Part shown: piece by piece, positions 61,201 to 64,000 of the stretch | Numbering within the stretch: position 1 is the stretch's first letter | How the letters are laid out: each line of letters begins with the position of its first letter | DNA from: Monomorium pharaonis | Lineage: Eukaryota > Arthropoda > Insecta > Hymenoptera > Formicidae | Length of the DNA stretch: 64,000 nt | Direction: 5' to 3' | Assembly (NCBI RefSeq): GCF_013373865.1 | Contig: NC_050469.1 | Location: 28,071,546-28,135,545 of the forward strand | Position numbers and translations under genes: made by a program | Notes under the pieces: model-generated | Told to the model about the DNA's origin: nothing | The model's database searches: none | Seen by the model: only the letters and a program-made list of their open reading frames with translations

Positions 61201-63384
61201 CTCACTCCCCACACTGGATCGGCTTCCTCGGGATACAACTGAAAGTAACGTTCTCCAAGCTGAAGCGGTGGTGCACTGGATAGCCTTAAATTCGTCCAAC
61301 ACTGAATAAATTTGATAACTGATTCAAAAGTGTACAATGCCAGTCGATCGTTTCCATAATTCGACATATGTGTCATAAAAATATTTATCTAAAAAAAAAA
61401 ACAATACACGTTTAAAATTATTTAAGTATTTGCACATATTTAAAAATGAGTTATATATGTACACATTTATTCAATTGATATCAAATTAAGGATATAAAAT
61501 GTGTAAAAATATATCGAGTCAAAAATGATTAGATTGTGATGATTAAAAACCGTCAATTCATTATAGATGAAGCTATCAAAGATAAATACCCTTAATACGA
61601 AAGATCAAACGAGCCTAACAAAGATTGATTTCATAAGGGTTGGTTTACTCACCGGATTATATACGATCGTTTGGAAAAGTTCTCCGCCTTGTATCGACTC
61701 ATCTAGTTTCTCCCTTCCGCCCGGATATCTTTCGATAAAAATCGTGTGAGTAAAAAGGCCACATGTTTGCCTCGGTAGGACCTTGAAATACACAGAAGGG
61801 ACATTTTTATATTCGGCAACATGTACTATAATGTAATGATTTATTAGAGAATTTAATAAAATATAAAATAAATAAATAATATATATCACATATTCATTTT
61901 GGCCAAAAAACATAAAGTTTCGTAAAAGTTTAGATTCGAGTTACATATTGGATTCCGTGAAATAATATAATCGCACTTTACGCGCGTATTGGTAAAAAAA
62001 ACCAAATTAGTTATCGATGGAATTTTATGACCGGTTACAGGTTTAATATTCATGTAAATTAGCGTGCAATAAAATCCAGATTTTTGTATTTCAAAAATTG
62101 CGTTAACAAGCCAACACTCAACCAAAACGCACAGTGGATATGTTATTTTCAGTAAAAGTTTGCACGCAACTCATATATTCATACATAGCATCGGCAGTGT
62201 TGGTTTAAAAAACATTCAATGACCATGACCAAAAGTATAATATATTTCGTACCATAATGTTACGATGGATAAAGCCGCGTCTCAAACGGGCCGGCCTTAG
62301 GTGTGGGTATTCTTCGGTGCTTGTGACTTTGATGTTCCATACCCGTTTCCACGCCTCATAGAGGCCTTCGTGGACCGGGTAAACGCCGGAGTGATGCGGA
62401 CTTACGCTGTATCCGCTTCCGGTCGGTATACCGTGGTCCTTTGCGAATTGCTTGTTCAACGCCATGTCCAGTTGTAGATGAGTTACATTCTCGTAAAGAT
62501 GCGGTTGTTGGTGATTCCACATGTGGGAAAACCACGTAAATCTAAAAGTAAATTTCCGATTACATTAGTAACAATTTTTACGAAACGTATTCAAGAGTCG
62601 CGTAAAATAGCAGTTTCTCAAAGTGCGTGGAAATATTTTTTGTATCTTTCTCGACGTCGACAACTACAATTAATTGCGATTGTGAGGCATAGTAACATTT
62701 TGTCGCAGACGATTACGGCAGCATTATAACAAACTGTTGCGTGACATTATACGATAAAAACTATGTTATACGACGTGACCATAAATTTAGTTTACATTAT
62801 GCATTCTCTATGTATATACACCTTCAGGATAATAAATTACATAATTGTAGTAGTCACCGTTATACTTCTAATTAATTAAATTACCTTTAAAGCTACACAA
62901 ACATTTCGATTTATGGTACAATAACACAATATTCTGTTGTTAAATATATACATATTAATATATACTTCAAGTACATCTCTTCTGGTTATGTAATGTTTAC
63001 TAAATTTATGATTTTTCACGCGATTAATTTTCGGATTTACCTGTCTACGTTCTCCAGAAGCATGTCGTCCCCCAAATTCTCCTCTGGCGTCCCGTGATGA
63101 AAATATTTCCCGGAAAACCCCAAATTAAATTTGAATCCCGGCACCAAAGCTTGAATTCTCTGTTGAGTGGCTAGTAACGCCATTACATCATCTTTCCTCA
63201 GTCTGGTGCCTTTCTCGCCGACGAATATATCGTCGACGTCTACCAGGATCATACGATTTAAGCTGAGACTCAATTGCCCGTGAGATAGGTAGGATAACGA
63301 GTCCAGCAACAGCAATTTGTGCAGCCAAAACCGTAGGCCGCCGCCGAAAAGAACTCTTTGAATTCCGTCATATCTGCCGTGATC
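58135..63384 (-). CDS. sfl: Heparan sulfate N-deacetylase/N-sulfotransferase (sulfateless), C-terminal 617 aa
   Basis: Golgi type II membrane enzyme that removes acetyl groups from GlcNAc and transfers sulfate from PAPS to the free amine, starting heparan sulfate modification needed for Wnt, FGF and Hedgehog signalling. Eight exons on the minus strand join in phase: 63384-63041, 62541-62253, 61781-61653, 61388-61206, 61125-60905, 60822-60544, 58620-58323 and 58245-58135 (stop 58135-58137). Numbering from the first residue seen, the deacetylase part holds LVDVDDIFVG (47-56) and HHSGVYPVH. The sulfotransferase part holds the 5'-phosphosulfate loop GPQKTGTTAL (Lys346), TFEEIQFFNG (catalytic Glu), the 3'-phosphate loop LLSPARRAYSWYQH, and Cys-containing GFFC / KCLGKSKGR. 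All key residues are intact. The N-terminal anchor and first part of the deacetylase domain lie beyond the right edge. Confidence 0.97.
58323..58620 (-). CDS. sfl: sfl penultimate exon
   Basis: Completes Arg482, then residues 483-581. Contains the disulfide-forming cysteines (FFC and KCLGKSKGRQYP) and the LERWLSFY segment. Acceptor caatcatag, donor GTAATA. No ATG-started frame marks it; it was found by homology and phase. Confidence 0.95.
58621..60543 (-). other. sfl: sfl intron containing the minisatellite
   Basis: A 1923-nt intron, the largest in the visible part of this gene (most others are 63-500 nt). About 860 nt of it is the 10-bp repeat at 59181-60040. GTACAT donor, caatcatag acceptor. 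Confidence 0.9.
59181..60040. repeat. 10-bp minisatellite, about 86 copies, with a 170-bp higher-order copy
   Basis: Units alternate mainly between acggggagag and accgggagag, with point variants. The 150 bases at 59181-59330 recur exactly at 59351-59500, a 170-bp period showing a block duplication. Because 10 is not a multiple of three, every frame on the repeat reads a 30-base, 10-residue period. That explains long frames of Ser-Leu-Pro-Val-Ser-Pro-Arg type on the minus strand (272 and 294 codons) and Arg/Glu/Gly type on the plus strand; these are not proteins. It lies wholly within an sfl intron and starts 560 nt upstream of the next acceptor. Confidence 0.97.
60544..60822 (-). CDS. sfl: sfl exon with the 3'-phosphate-binding loop
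   Basis: Completes Trp389, then residues 390-481. Contains YLFEKSATYFDG, RRAHALLPRAKLITILLSPA and RRAYSWYQHTRVHGDP, typical of the PAPS 3'-phosphate site. Acceptor taattttttcag, donor GTACAT. Confidence 0.97.
60905..61125 (-). CDS. sfl: sfl exon with the PAPS 5'-phosphosulfate loop
   Basis: Residues 316-388 plus two bases of Trp389. Contains NPCDDQRHQKIWSRNKTC, FLVIGPQKTGTTALYTF (Lys346) and DTFEEIQFFNGKNYYKGLD (catalytic Glu at 373 or 374). Start of the sulfotransferase domain. Confidence 0.97.
61206..61388 (-). CDS. sfl: sfl exon joining deacetylase and sulfotransferase domains
   Basis: Residues 255-315: INIFMTHMSNYGNDRLALYT then FIQCWTNLRL and ERYFQLYPEEADPVWG. Phase 0 at both ends; acceptor tttttttttag, donor GTGAGT. 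Confidence 0.95.
61653..61781 (-). CDS. sfl: sfl exon, deacetylase domain
   Basis: Residues 212-254: VLPRQTCGLFTHTIFIERYP then ELFQTIVYNP. Phase 0 at both ends, donor GTGAGT. The open frame continues upstream into the intron, but the acceptor tttcaag fixes the start. Confidence 0.95.
61782..62252 (-). other. sfl: sfl intron
   Basis: A 471-nt intron; the minus-strand open frame 61886-62125 within it has no NDST similarity and is treated as chance. Confidence 0.8.
62253..62541 (-). CDS. sfl: sfl exon, deacetylase domain
   Basis: Completes Arg115, then residues 116-211: FTWFSHMWNHQQPHLYEN, HGIPTGSGYSVSPHHSGVYP, KVTSTEEYPHLRPARLRRG. Highly characteristic of NDST. Acceptor tacttttag, donor GTACGA. 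Confidence 0.97.
62542..63040 (-). other. sfl: sfl intron
   Basis: A 499-nt AT-rich intron, GTAAAT donor; nothing else seen. Confidence 0.85.
63041..63384 (-). CDS. sfl: sfl most upstream exon in the window, deacetylase domain
   Basis: Residues 1-114 plus two bases of Arg115: DHGRYDGIQRVLFGGGLRFW, then LVDVDDIFVGEKGTRLRKDD and FNLGFSGKYFHHGTPEENLG. The Asp cluster at 49-52 is the presumed metal-binding site. Acceptor tatttcacag; begins in phase 0, so an earlier exon must exist beyond the window. Confidence 0.97.
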
Positions 63385-64000
63385 CTGTGAAATAAATACA
63401 TTTTATAAACCAAAAGTCTTCATTTTTTTCTCTATCTAAAAAAATCCACGTTGTTGTTATCTATTTTTTACTGTATGGTATATAGGTACAATTTGTAACT
63501 CAGAATTGTATGCTCCGTGTTGCATCGTAAATAACTATTTTAATCACGCATATGAGAATGACTTCTCCTCCAATAACGCAGTGGCTATTCGTTCCGATTT
63601 CTTCTATTCACGTTCTCACGTCGCAGCGGTCGTTGATCTTAGTTGGCGTTTTAATTTCGGCGCGGACGTGCATTGGTTTCGGGACATTGTATACATGAAC
63701 GCACACAATCAGCCGACCTAATCATCGCGCGTTAACGAGCATCGTTATTTTTCTCTCAATGGACTACGGCGAGTAATCGGCCACGTCCGACGTGTTAATT
63801 GCATTGTTCGACGGAAACTCTCCAGTAGCTCCGCAGCTTCGGCCATGAACTGGGCTTGTTAGCAGTAAACAACAATAATAATCTCACGGATAATCTCGTC
63901 CGTGCGAAAGGGTGAGCGTCGAGATAGATACGCGGATCGCACAGGTAGCCAGGTGATTAAATCAGAAGCCAATCAGCCGTGGGCTCATTCGATTAATGAG
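63385..64000. other. sfl: Partial sfl intron to window edge
   Basis: No further sfl coding sequence is recognisable here. A plus-strand open frame at 63506-63721 has no family character. The last 350 bases are CG-richer than the rest of the intron and could hold regulatory sequence. Confidence 0.6.

Noticed and set aside
1..64000. tRNA, rRNA, CRISPR or known microRNA genes
   Set aside because: Scanned by eye for B-box-like, repeat-spacer and familiar mature miRNA strings; none found. A covariance-model search would be decisive.

Overview
This is a eukaryotic, AT-rich, intron-rich stretch with long non-coding spans, many microsatellites and small fold-back (MITE-like) elements. Two gene models are recognisable as insect proteins: an Amt-type ammonium transporter and a heparan sulfate N-deacetylase/N-sulfotransferase (sulfateless). 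Gene style, codon use and repeats fit an insect, and I infer a hymenopteran such as an ant; that inference rests on general impression, not on a search. I see no bacterial operons, CRISPR array, rRNA or convincing tRNA.

Layout. (1) 1-5626: non-coding upstream DNA with a long GT microsatellite. (2) 5627-28894, plus strand: one large gene of six coding exons that join in phase into a 1144-residue, mostly disordered protein of unknown function. Its N-terminus fits an N-myristoylation site, it has three better-ordered blocks and a run of 12 histidines. Its first intron is about 17 kb and holds a possible second first exon (7749-7819), a GC-rich leader-like segment (about 17200-17456) and several inverted-repeat elements. 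(3) 28895-49790: about 21 kb with almost no coding signal, apart from one convincing orphan exon on the minus strand (30917-31101) and a 47-bp near-perfect palindrome. (4) 49790-50980: a strikingly GC-rich block that looks like a promoter or leader region. (5) 52186-54773, plus strand: a three-exon, 675-residue divergent ammonium transporter. It keeps the twin pore histidines but appears to lack both gate phenylalanines and the usual TM6 signature. (6) 58135-63384, minus strand: the last eight coding exons of sulfateless (617 residues, all junctions in phase); the 5' part lies beyond the right edge. Its penultimate intron carries about 860 bp of a 10-bp minisatellite.

The transporter and sulfateless are convergent, with about 3.4 kb between their stop codons. 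The three named genes have unrelated roles (unknown membrane-associated scaffold-like protein, ammonium or ammonium-like transport or sensing, heparan sulfate modification in the Golgi). Nothing suggests a functional cluster. The points most worth following are the altered transporter pore, the unnamed 1144-residue protein with alternative first exons, and the CU-rich, CpG-rich minisatellite inside sulfateless.
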